From positions 1 through 59,088 of IMG/VR virus record IMGVR_UViG_3300025869_002638: a stretch of DNA of 59,088 nucleotides. The stretch is one strand, 5' to 3'. The notes under the pieces are model-generated. The model did no database searches and was not told where the DNA came from. It worked only from the letters and a program-made list of their open reading frames with translations. A program made the position numbers and the translations under genes. Of this stretch, positions 45,893-53,428 are shown piece by piece; the first letter of the stretch is position 1; each line of letters opens with the position of its first letter. This stretch comes from a virus.

Positions 45893-47507
45893 TATTAATC
45901 CTCTGGTATGGTTTTTTCCCTCTGATCTCTTGCATGGTATCATACTGCTTTTGGACCTTTAACTTATTGACCGCATTAGGATTCCCAATGTTATAAACAC
46001 ACAATATTTCTGGGATGTATTTTATTCTATCTTGAGACATCTCTAGAAGAGGTAACATAATTGCCTGATCATAACAACTTTCATAAAAGTTGCCGGCTTC
46101 GTCTTGAAGGTCTTTTTTATCTAACTGGTCCCAAAGAAACATTCGATAAGTTTTCAAGTGAGATGCACGCCAATCGTCTTGGCGGAAAGATGCGCTGGAA
46201 ACAACCTCAGGCGAATATTCACTAGACTCAAGACCCAGGTGTCCGTCTGGGAAACGGACAAAACTACCAAAAGTCATAAAACAGTTATCTGACTGGTAAT
46301 ATTTATTCAAAGTACTGAGAGTATGTTCATTAGAGAACCAGTCGTCGCCATCTAACAATACAACTACATCTTGAGGATCTGACTGTATCTTCTCTAGGGC
46401 GTCGTGGATATTACGTAACGCATACTTCTTAACATTATTTTTGATGGTAATAAATTTTTTCCCTAATTTTTGATCCTGGATCTTGTTCCATGTTCCATCA
46501 GTAGATATATCGTCGATAATAACACATTCATAGTTCTTATACTCTTGATCTCTTATGCTTCGAATGGTTCTGTCGATCCACTCTTCACAATTGTAAGATG
46601 GGACAATAATCTTAAAATGTGTAGACTCTGCCTTCCCAGTGGGTCCAGGAATATTATATGGCATATGTTCGTGGTTACGATTCCAAAAATACTTTACTCG
46701 TCCTGACAGGTAAGAGTGACTGTCCTCGACGGTGCCAGAAAACCATTCTTCATCTTTGTGCTGAACATTGTCATTTAAGACCAATTCGCACCCAAGCATC
46801 TTAGCCTCGATCACTGTGCGAGGGCAAGTATCCCCACCACGTGGAAGAAATATAAAACCTTTAGACGTAGAGAATTTGGCTAACATTTCTTCGTAGGAAA
46901 TTCCTTTGAAGGTTTCGTAGGGCAAGCCATTATCTTTGGCATACTTGATCGCATCTTCGGTTCCCTTAACCCAAGAATCAGAATCCTGTATAAGCCACTT
47001 ATTACTTTTCTTACTAGACTTAAGCCGGGAAAAAGTATCCAATGCGCTTGGATCGAAGATAGAACTTAAAACTTCAGTAGTGTCTTTTTGCAGAAAAGGA
47101 AAGTGCTCTAAATAAATATTCATCTGAGCGGCGGACATAAACCATAAACTCTGCGCATGGTGATAAAATAGGGATATTAGTTTTCCCTGCATCTCTTGGT
47201 GACAATTGCAGACACCCTCAGCAGCAACATGTTTTTCAGGTAGGCGAAATTTACAAAATTTATAATCATACTCAATAATTGAGTACGTTAATTTCTGTGT
47301 GCACTCTAGGATAAGATTAGGGCTTAAGCCTGAGAAGTTTCCGAATACCCAGTAACGATCTTTGAGCGCCTCGATTACCTGGGGATTAACTTGCTGAGAT
47401 CTGACCCTGATCAAAGGCAGGTCTGTCCCTGTTATGATACCCTCAGTAGTAAGTTCTGCTCCTCCAACATAATCTTCTGCAAAAATATCAGATACGAAGA
47501 CTATCAT
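45876..47507 (-). CDS. bifunctional glycosyltransferase: GT-B (GT4-like) N terminus, GT2 C terminus
   Basis: 543 aa. Residues of about 1-290 look like a GT-B enzyme ending with FLPRGGDTCPRTVIEAKMLG, the donor-binding region of GT4. Residues of about 297-520 are a GT2 domain: IIVPSYNCEEWI, then the DDISTDGT step and VVLLDGDDWFS with the catalytic DxD near residue 386. Two transferases in one chain usually build a defined disaccharide or alternating polymer. The first 10 residues (MIVFVSDIFA) begin a Rossmann strand. Overlaps its neighbours on both sides. Confidence 0.85.
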   Translation of the reverse strand: MIVFVSDIFAEDYVGGAELTTEGIITGTDLPLIRVRSQQVNPQVIEALKDRYWVFGNFSGLSPNLILECTQKLTYSIIEYDYKFCKFRLPEKHVAAEGVCNCHQEMQGKLISLFYHHAQSLWFMSAAQMNIYLEHFPFLQKDTTEVLSSIFDPSALDTFSRLKSSKKSNKWLIQDSDSWVKGTEDAIKYAKDNGLPYETFKGISYEEMLAKFSTSKGFIFLPRGGDTCPRTVIEAKMLGCELVLNDNVQHKDEEWFSGTVEDSHSYLSGRVKYFWNRNHEHMPYNIPGPTGKAESTHFKIIVPSYNCEEWIDRTIRSIRDQEYKNYECVIIDDISTDGTWNKIQDQKLGKKFITIKNNVKKYALRNIHDALEKIQSDPQDVVVLLDGDDWFSNEHTLSTLNKYYQSDNCFMTFGSFVRFPDGHLGLESSEYSPEVVSSASFRQDDWRASHLKTYRMFLWDQLDKKDLQDEAGNFYESCYDQAIMLPLLEMSQDRIKYIPEILCVYNIGNPNAVNKLKVQKQYDTMQEIRGKKPYQRINSENLF

Positions 47508-48802
47508 TTGTTTCCAGAAATAGCATCAAACATATTATTAACTTCAATTTCAAAAGTCTTAGTAGGTGCGGCGCTCACTGGTACATCGTTCAAAGAGTTG
47601 ACACACTTTTCAAATACATTATCTTTAGAAAAGGTAGTGCGAATGTGCTCTCCTAATACTTCAGCATTCTTCTGATGAAGTGGTTGTGACTTTAATAGAG
47701 ATTGTAAATTCTTTTTGAAGGAATCCTCCTCCACATAACACCATTCGCACTCCTTGGTGATCAAGCCAGGCATTAAATGTTTTTCCTTGACTGGCTCAAT
47801 GTTGAACTTCGCCTTAAGAAATAAATTCTTTACCTTAGATTTTCCGCTCGTCTCGTTGGTATAAGGAGCACTTAGAAAGTCTAAATGTCCTGACCAAGCC
47901 GGCGCTAGAACTGGGATATCCGCACAAACAGCGTTAAACAAAGGAACACCAAAGCCTTCTCCATGCGTTGTGGTGATATAACCTTTGATGAAATCTTTTT
48001 GATATAAAGATCTCATTTCTTTTTCGCTTAAGTTTCCATGGAGTAAATGAATTTTACACTTCTTATCGGATAGTCCTGTTTCCATTAGAATCTGTTGGAC
48101 TCTGTTTCGAACGTAATGGCGATCTAAGGTGCTATTGTTCATGTGATGCATTTTGACGATCAGTCCAACATCTTCATTGTCTTTAAATTCTTCGCAAAAC
48201 CATTTGACTAGATTATAAAAATTCTTACGAGGTGCCAATTGGGAAACAGTCAAAAAATTCAGAGAAGTATCAATCTCATTATAGGCAGAGAAGTGATCTT
48301 CTGGTTCGGTAATCGTATTGTAAAAAGGGATTACATCGATAGGTGTAGTAATAGTCTGACCTGTTTGAGGATCTTTAGCGTTTTCCAGATTCTTTTTAGA
48401 ATGAGAAGAGACTACAAGTAGTTTACTCATCATATTGCACTTATCAATCCACTCAGTAGGAGCCTTGGTAGTCTCCAAGGCAGCAGTGACCCCTATGTCA
48501 TAATTTGTAATCTTTTCAAATTCATTAGGTGGTCTTACTTGTAAACTACAGTCAAAAACAGTGTTTATCGGGGTTTGCGCTTGATTCAACTCATTCATAT
48601 ACTGATGAGTTTTACGGAGAATTGATTCATATCGAGCGCCGAAACGGGAGTCAGAACTGGATCGAGCCCATTGAGTGCAGAGCATATAAACTTCGAATTT
48701 ATCTTCTTGCGCTAAAAGAGCATCTGCCATTAGCCGTGCATGATCACTATACCCGCTGATGTTGACGAATGGTCCGATTAATAATACTTTTTTCTTACTC
48801 AT
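47504..48802 (-). CDS. GT4-like glycosyltransferase
   Basis: 432 aa from the ATG at 48802; the frame extends upstream to 48892, but GGAG lies 8 bases before the chosen ATG and this ATG overlaps the TAA of the previous gene (TAATG). The first strand KKVLLIGPFVNISGYSDHAR has the Gly-rich turn of GT-B enzymes. The C-terminal region THGEGFGVPLFNAVCADIPV with the E and GFG is the donor-binding site of the GT4 family. Acts on a cytoplasmic nucleotide-sugar donor. Confidence 0.87.
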   Translation of the reverse strand: MSKKKVLLIGPFVNISGYSDHARLMADALLAQEDKFEVYMLCTQWARSSSDSRFGARYESILRKTHQYMNELNQAQTPINTVFDCSLQVRPPNEFEKITNYDIGVTAALETTKAPTEWIDKCNMMSKLLVVSSHSKKNLENAKDPQTGQTITTPIDVIPFYNTITEPEDHFSAYNEIDTSLNFLTVSQLAPRKNFYNLVKWFCEEFKDNEDVGLIVKMHHMNNSTLDRHYVRNRVQQILMETGLSDKKCKIHLLHGNLSEKEMRSLYQKDFIKGYITTTHGEGFGVPLFNAVCADIPVLAPAWSGHLDFLSAPYTNETSGKSKVKNLFLKAKFNIEPVKEKHLMPGLITKECEWCYVEEDSFKKNLQSLLKSQPLHQKNAEVLGEHIRTTFSKDNVFEKCVNSLNDVPVSAAPTKTFEIEVNNMFDAISGNK

Positions 48803-50061
48803 TAAAGTGTCTCCATTTTCCATGCAGTGTAGCCTTTGCGGTTGTCCCATGATCCCATATCTCTGTGGACTCTCTCCATGATTGATACCCATTGCTCATT
48901 AAATTTAGTGAAATTATAATTCTTCTCTACGTGTTGTCTGCCTTTTTTGCCTAAATCCTCACGTTCTTCCTTAGACATTGCATACATCTTATTGAGGGCG
49001 GCTAGGAAGTCTTCTCTAGACACACGGTCCTCGTGAATATAAGGTACCTGCTGTGATCCAATGACCACCTTAGAGGCAGGCTCTAACCCTACACCAAACC
49101 AGTTTTCACCATCTGTAACTTGTTCTTGTAATCCACCAGTCATCGTTACGATAATCGGAGTTTCACAAGAAAGAGATTCAAGCGTAGCAAGACCAAAACC
49201 TTCTGCATCAGCAATATTAATAGTACAGTCTGCTAAGTTGTATAGGGCGGCCAATTGCGGGGGGGCTACCTTCTCGGTAGAGAATACAATTTGCTTATCA
49301 TGGTCATCATTTAATTTAAGAATTTCAGCCAGGTGATGAAGCGGTTGCCCGTGGGGGTCCTGTAGACTTGTGTGCATGACCAATGATGCCGTAGATTCAT
49401 CAATATGCTCTTGATCTAGGAAGTCCTTCCACCAATGAACAAGTGTTCCAGATTGTTTTCGGCGAGCATTTCGATTATTCCAAAAACAAACAAATTCTTT
49501 ACCAGGGACGATATTGTTGCGATTTTGCAAAACAATGTCTTCAGGGAGTGATTGAAAAACCGAAGAGTCAACGGCGTGAGGGACATACTCCTCCTCAACA
49601 TCTGGAGAGACTGTTTGCACAATATCGCTTGTTACCTTCGAGATTGTAGCAATGAAATCGTTAGAGTCATAGGACGCCTTATTGTACTGAGGATAGGGGT
49701 AATTATCCCACACGTGATAATAGATCATAGGAACATTAGGGCGAATACTATCTTCAATCATCCACAACCACTCATAGAAGCGAGGGTCGGTCATAAAATA
49801 CAAAATATCAGGCTGAAACTGATTAATATGCTGTATTACGTCTTGTTGTGTACCATAACCATCTACAGGAAAAATAACCCAATCTTCACGAGGCTTAATA
49901 GGGTCAAACACCTCATGTTTGACGGCACCCCCCAATGACACTACTTGAAACTTTCCAGAATCTACCAAAGCATCAATCACATATTTTGTTTGAGTGCCCA
50001 CTCCTGATGGTAACAAAGGGTGGTCACTAATAGTTAATACTTTAATTTTCTTATCTGCCAA
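48802..50061 (-). CDS. GT4-like glycosyltransferase (TTG start)
   Basis: 419 aa. Starts at TTG 50061, with a strong AGGAGGA about 10 bases upstream and no nearby in-frame ATG. The first strand IKVLTISDHPLLPSGVGTQT and the C-terminal IADAEGFGLATLESLSCETP are the typical GT4 features; IVFSTEKVAPPQLAALYN leads into the donor site. It is the first glycosyltransferase of the sugar island, directly after the nuclease gene. Sugar and acceptor are not visible from sequence. Confidence 0.88.
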   Translation of the reverse strand: MADKKIKVLTISDHPLLPSGVGTQTKYVIDALVDSGKFQVVSLGGAVKHEVFDPIKPREDWVIFPVDGYGTQQDVIQHINQFQPDILYFMTDPRFYEWLWMIEDSIRPNVPMIYYHVWDNYPYPQYNKASYDSNDFIATISKVTSDIVQTVSPDVEEEYVPHAVDSSVFQSLPEDIVLQNRNNIVPGKEFVCFWNNRNARRKQSGTLVHWWKDFLDQEHIDESTASLVMHTSLQDPHGQPLHHLAEILKLNDDHDKQIVFSTEKVAPPQLAALYNLADCTINIADAEGFGLATLESLSCETPIIVTMTGGLQEQVTDGENWFGVGLEPASKVVIGSQQVPYIHEDRVSREDFLAALNKMYAMSKEEREDLGKKGRQHVEKNYNFTKFNEQWVSIMERVHRDMGSWDNRKGYTAWKMETL

Positions 50062-50073
50062 CAGTATGTCCTC

Positions 50074-50913
50074 CTACGAACAGTGTTCCGTCTGATAAAA
50101 CTCACAAGTGCCGAAGCGATCTTTACAGTTTGTACATGCAGTACGGTTTTTGATATAATTTTCTTTGTTGATATTATGCAGTGCTTTAGTCAAAGCGTTA
50201 AGAGCATCTGTCGTTCTTTTTTTCGCTGCCGTCACTCTGACAAACTCTGCCTTCTTGCCAGCCTTAGCAGTACGCTTCAAGAGAACGAAGTGGCAGTCAA
50301 CATCTTTTGGGTCAACCTCATATTTACGGGCATAAAAATGTTTATAGAAAACCAGTTGGTAAGCCAGGATAGTATCGCTCTTCTTTTCACGCTTCCATCC
50401 CCACGAACAGGTCTTCCAATCAATCAGATGAATCTTTTCATCCTTTTTGGAGTAAACTACAAGGTCAATAAAGCCTTTGAACTTTTTTTCTGCTTCCGTG
50501 AATTCGGTGATGGGCACATAGAGTTGCTCTTCTGCTTTGAGAACTTCCCAGTCCTCGCCTAACTTGCCGAACTTCTCAGTTAGGCAGCGGTAAAGGTCAG
50601 GGACGATTTCCAAACCACTTACAAGCCACTCTTTGAGTTTAAAATTGGCTTTAGCATCTTGTTGGGCATCACTAGGCAGAGCCTTAAGTTCTTTCAAGAA
50701 CTGCTCTTTAACTAGCGCATCAATAGCGCCTGTTTCCCTGTACTTTTCTGGGGAAGTCAAAGTATATTCACAAACCGTGTGGATTGCTTTCCCAAAGGCA
50801 GTATAAATGTTACCTTCGAACTGAGTTACTTTATCAATATAGGTGAGTTTGTGGTAGTGTGGGCAAATGTGCCAGTTCTTCCACTCCGAGTAGGAAATAT
50901 GTTTTCCAGCCAA
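50074..50913 (-). CDS. PD-(D/E)XK nuclease with Cas4/AddB-type Fe-S cysteines
   Basis: 279 aa. The nuclease core is visible: H45 in GKAIH, D150 in FKGFID, and DWK (D165, K167) with Q186 in AYQLVFY. One N-terminal Cys (C17) plus C260, C263 and C270 (CTNC...C, and C278) form the pattern of an iron-sulfur cluster that ties the ends of the domain, as in RecB-family, AddB and Cas4 exonucleases. The phage enzyme is probably a DNA exonuclease for recombination or end processing. Start codon is TTG at 50913 after AAGTGA. It is the last gene before the sugar island. Confidence 0.87.
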   Translation of the reverse strand: MAGKHISYSEWKNWHICPHYHKLTYIDKVTQFEGNIYTAFGKAIHTVCEYTLTSPEKYRETGAIDALVKEQFLKELKALPSDAQQDAKANFKLKEWLVSGLEIVPDLYRCLTEKFGKLGEDWEVLKAEEQLYVPITEFTEAEKKFKGFIDLVVYSKKDEKIHLIDWKTCSWGWKREKKSDTILAYQLVFYKHFYARKYEVDPKDVDCHFVLLKRTAKAGKKAEFVRVTAAKKRTTDALNALTKALHNINKENYIKNRTACTNCKDRFGTCEFYQTEHCS

Positions 50914-50924
50914 TGTGTCACTTT

Positions 50925-51596
50925 CTATTCTAGTAGATGGTGAATTTCATCTATAGTATCATACAACACAGGACTGATTTTGTCAAGTTTGTTCTTTTTG
51001 CCCATGTAATAGGCTTCAAAACCAGTTGCAAAATATTCTCGGAGGGAAATAGCAGCGTAAGGTCGAATAAAAATTCCAGTAGTTGCCATCCTTAACATGT
51101 TTCTCCCGACTCGCTTGTAAAGAAAGGTGTCAAAATCTGAGTCATACTCGATATTGTCAAAGTCGTAGTCCTTTGTCCAGTAGCCTTCCGACTCTAGTTC
51201 AAACTTTAACTGGAATCTTTTTTTCTTGAATTCCCTAGCAACTACACCCGACCCATAAATTTCATCAGTTAGTAGAGTTTCAACATGATGTGCAAATTCG
51301 TGGATAATATCGTCAATTAAGTCTTTGACATTTTTTTGCTGATTGGTGATATAGATAGAGTTGTCCTTATACACAGCGGTAATGTGACGCTCGTTAAATT
51401 CTTCCAGATGCTTGATTGCAATCTTGTCTAATCCTCTAAAGAAATGTTCTGGTAAAACATCTTTTATCTGGTTCATTAACTGAGGTAATTCAATTGTAGG
51501 GGGAAGCGGATCTACCTCAACCACATCTATCCCATGGATTCGGAAATGATTAGTATTACTGTCTTTAGACTCTAGGATATAATCTCTTATGCTCAT
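50925..51596 (-). CDS. zincin-like HEXXH metalloprotease, hypothetical
   Basis: 223 aa. The motif DDIIHEFAHHVE holds HEXXH (H99, E100, H103), the zinc site of gluzincin/metzincin peptidases. Upstream is a beta hairpin (HITAVYKDNSIYITNQ), as expected before the active helix. A possible third ligand lies in the region with FELESEGY. No signal peptide, so it acts in the cytoplasm or virion. Prediction: a phage protease or an anti-defence or maturation factor; no named family is recognised. The start overlaps the PhoH stop (ATGA). Confidence 0.75.
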   Translation of the reverse strand: MSIRDYILESKDSNTNHFRIHGIDVVEVDPLPPTIELPQLMNQIKDVLPEHFFRGLDKIAIKHLEEFNERHITAVYKDNSIYITNQQKNVKDLIDDIIHEFAHHVETLLTDEIYGSGVVAREFKKKRFQLKFELESEGYWTKDYDFDNIEYDSDFDTFLYKRVGRNMLRMATTGIFIRPYAAISLREYFATGFEAYYMGKKNKLDKISPVLYDTIDEIHHLLE

Positions 51597-52900
51597 AATA
51601 TCTCTGCTGCTAAGGTTGCTAATTTTGAACGTTCCCCTTTGTAAAGGGTTACATGTCCTGAAATATCATATTGTTTGAATTTTTCAACAGCATGAGTAAG
51701 TCCATTGGATACTGAGTCAACATAAGAATTATCAATCTGCTGAACATCGCCGGTTAACACTAGTTTCGTTCCATGTCCCACTCGTGTTATTATAGTCTTT
51801 AGTTCGTGAGTTGTTAAATTCTGAGCCTCGTCCACAATCATAAAAGCATTTGAGATAGAACGTCCTCGGATATAGGTCATAGCCTCTATTTCAATGACTC
51901 CTTGCTCCATGTGCATATCTAAAGCGGTTTTATCACCATATAGAAATTCTAGATTATCCCGCAAAGGGGCAATCCAGGGCATCATCTTCTCTTCCAAAGT
52001 ACCAGGGAGGAAGCCGATATCTCTTCCCATGGGTTGTACCGGTCGTGTAATAATTAATTTATCATAACCACCCTGAGATTTCGTAGAGTGCAACACTTGT
52101 TCCAGCCCACAAGCGGCAGCGATTAGAGTCTTGCCTGTACCGGCCGGTCCTGTCAGAGACATAATGTGAATATTGTTATCAAACAAGAGATCCATAGCGT
52201 ATTTCTGTTCTTTGTTTTTTGCACTTAATCCCCATATGTCATTATAAGTATACACCCGGCGTAAAGGCTCGCCTTCCTTTAAAAATCGAGAGATCGCAGT
52301 TTTCTTTGGATCTGATTCAGACTTTAGAAGGATATACTGATTCGGGTAGAGCATTTTTTTCTGCTCGGGTAAAATAATTTCTTTGTTTTCGTAAAATAAG
52401 TCAATCTGACTATCGGGAACTAAAATTTCACAAGATCCGTCAAATATATTATCTACTGACTTGACTATTTGCTGAGGTTGGTAATCATGACAAGATATTC
52501 CAAAAGAGTCGCACTTTACCCTCATATTTAGATCACGAGATATGACTGCTACATCTCGACCCTCGTAAGACAAACGCAAGGCTATAGCAATTATTTTATT
52601 GTCGGAATCTGTTACCTCCATCCCTGGTGGCATATATCTTGGATCATAGTGTGCAGCGAAGACTCTTCCCTTGCCAGAACCTAAAGGAACGCCCTTGGAG
52701 AGACTGCCCTTGTGCCTTAACTTGTCTAAAACACGATTCATGGTTCGTGCATTTAAGCCGGCTGTATCTTGTCTGTGTTTATGTTTATCTATCTCGTCTA
52801 GGACAACCGTAGGTATAGCGATGTCAGATTTGCCGAAAGAAAATAGAGACTGAGCCTCAGTTAAATAAACGTTTGTATCTAATATTAAAGTTTTTGTCAA
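51593..52900 (-). CDS. phoH: PIN-PhoH fusion protein (PhoH2-type ATPase/RNase)
   Basis: 435 aa. Residues of about 4-150 form a PIN nuclease domain, beginning LILDTNVYL (D8) with VVLDEIDKH and the acid pair in VTDSDNKIIAIA. From about residue 230 follows the PhoH ATPase: Walker A GPAGTGKT near residue 250, RPVQPMGRDIGFLPG, and Walker B IVDEAQN near 357. PhoH2 proteins couple RNA unwinding to cleavage. The frame is open to 53026, but that would translate the tmRNA 3' end and its terminator; I chose TTG at 52900, preceded by AAAAGG. A 6-codon open frame (52923-52903) ends two bases before this start and could couple translation. Confidence 0.9.
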   Translation of the reverse strand: MTKTLILDTNVYLTEAQSLFSFGKSDIAIPTVVLDEIDKHKHRQDTAGLNARTMNRVLDKLRHKGSLSKGVPLGSGKGRVFAAHYDPRYMPPGMEVTDSDNKIIAIALRLSYEGRDVAVISRDLNMRVKCDSFGISCHDYQPQQIVKSVDNIFDGSCEILVPDSQIDLFYENKEIILPEQKKMLYPNQYILLKSESDPKKTAISRFLKEGEPLRRVYTYNDIWGLSAKNKEQKYAMDLLFDNNIHIMSLTGPAGTGKTLIAAACGLEQVLHSTKSQGGYDKLIITRPVQPMGRDIGFLPGTLEEKMMPWIAPLRDNLEFLYGDKTALDMHMEQGVIEIEAMTYIRGRSISNAFMIVDEAQNLTTHELKTIITRVGHGTKLVLTGDVQQIDNSYVDSVSNGLTHAVEKFKQYDISGHVTLYKGERSKLATLAAEIL

Positions 52901-52939
52901 TTTTACAACCTTTTTTGTATCATAGTAAATAGATTCCCG

Positions 52940-52966
52940 AAAAACAAAAAGCCGCCCGAAGGCGGC
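52940..52966 (-). terminator. intrinsic terminator of the tmRNA
   Basis: Directly after the CCA end of the tmRNA, the minus strand reads GCCGCC-TTCG-GGCGGC followed by TTTTTGTTTTTC. A six-base-pair GC-only stem with a stable UUCG tetraloop and a U-rich tail is a textbook Rho-independent terminator. It separates the tmRNA from phoH, whose TTG lies about 40 bases further on; read-through could still feed phoH. Confidence 0.93.
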
Positions 52967-53291
52967 TGGTGGAGGTAGGGAGAATCGAACTCCCGTCTTG
53001 TCTAGTTCCACAGAAAGGTCATTCACAAGGTTGTGTCTGTATTTATCGTCGGACAGACAACTTGACTAGATCGTTTTATTGCGGCTAAAACAATCAAAAG
53101 CACTTGGGACTACCTAATACGGCTTTCTGTTTATTGGCTGCCGTCGCCTCAAGAGTGGTCAGGTTATTAAGCCGCCATCTCCATGTTAAAATCGTCATTT
53201 GCGATTAAAAGTTTAAGCGTTTTTAGTGAGCCACGCTTCCCTCACCCTTGCACCTTTTCTACTTCCCCATCAGTCGATACCGGTTACCCCC
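52967..53291 (-). ncRNA. ssrA: tmRNA, one-piece (ssrA)
   Basis: 325 bases. The 5' GGGGGTA and 3' TACCTCC before ACCA pair as a seven-base acceptor stem with a G3-U70 wobble, the alanine identity signal. The 3' part GGGAGTTCGATTCTCCC is a T arm. GTATCGACTG matches the conserved 5' region. A first pseudoknot is visible: GTGAG (53245-53241) with CTCAC (53230-53226), and AAGCGT (53238-53233) with ACGCTT (53220-53215). The tag frame starts GCA at 53202 and reads ANDDFNMEMAA, stop TAA at 53169-53167, followed by TAACCTG as in enterobacterial ssrA. It rescues stalled ribosomes by trans-translation and tags the peptide for proteolysis. It lies between structural genes and phoH with its own promoter and terminator. 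Confidence 0.95.
53167..53202 (-). other. tmRNA tag-peptide open frame (ANDDFNMEMAA)
   Basis: Eleven codons from the resume codon GCA (53202-53200) to GCT, then TAA (53169-53167). The tmRNA-carried Ala adds one more residue in front. The start AND is the conserved beginning, and the end MAA is close to the LAA that ClpXP recognises. Upstream TAATC before GCA corresponds to the resume-site context of enterobacterial tmRNA. The MEM stretch is unusual in place of YAL. Confidence 0.9.
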
Positions 53292-53303
53292 ATTAACATA
53301 AAT

Positions 53304-53332
53304 ACTATACAATAATACGCAATAGTTGTCAA
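53304..53332 (-). promoter_or_regulatory. sigma70 promoter of the tmRNA
   Basis: On the minus strand a perfect TTGACA (53332-53327), a 17-base spacer and TATAGT (53309-53304) lie just before the tmRNA. Transcription would begin near 53297, six or so bases upstream of the mature 5' end at 53291, leaving a short leader for RNase P to remove. The near-consensus sequence predicts strong expression by the host polymerase, independent of the phage late sigma factor. Confidence 0.88.
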
Positions 53333-53428
53333 GTTATTTAAATGCTAGCATTGGCTGTCAAAGCAAGCAAAGTTTTAAAAGCTGACAATAGCAGTATAAT
53401 AGTAATAAAAAAAGTGTTAAGTTTTATT

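Noticed and set aside
45893-45943. Longer start of the glycosyltransferase at 45943
   Set aside because: It overlaps far into the upstream gene without a ribosome site; GTG at 45892 has AGAGGA.
48803-48892. Longer start of the glycosyltransferase at 48892
   Set aside because: The extension has a 91-base overlap with the previous gene; the ATG at 48802 has GGAG and a TAATG junction.
52967-53020. A tRNA gene ending in CCA at 52967
   Set aside because: The T arm and CCA look like a tRNA, but there is no anticodon arm; the partner acceptor strand lies 300 bases away with a tag frame and pseudoknot, so it is tmRNA.
52901-53026. A 42-residue N-terminal extension of PhoH
   Set aside because: It would translate the tmRNA 3' end and its terminator, and it lies before the conserved PIN start LILDTN; the TTG at 52900 has a ribosome site.
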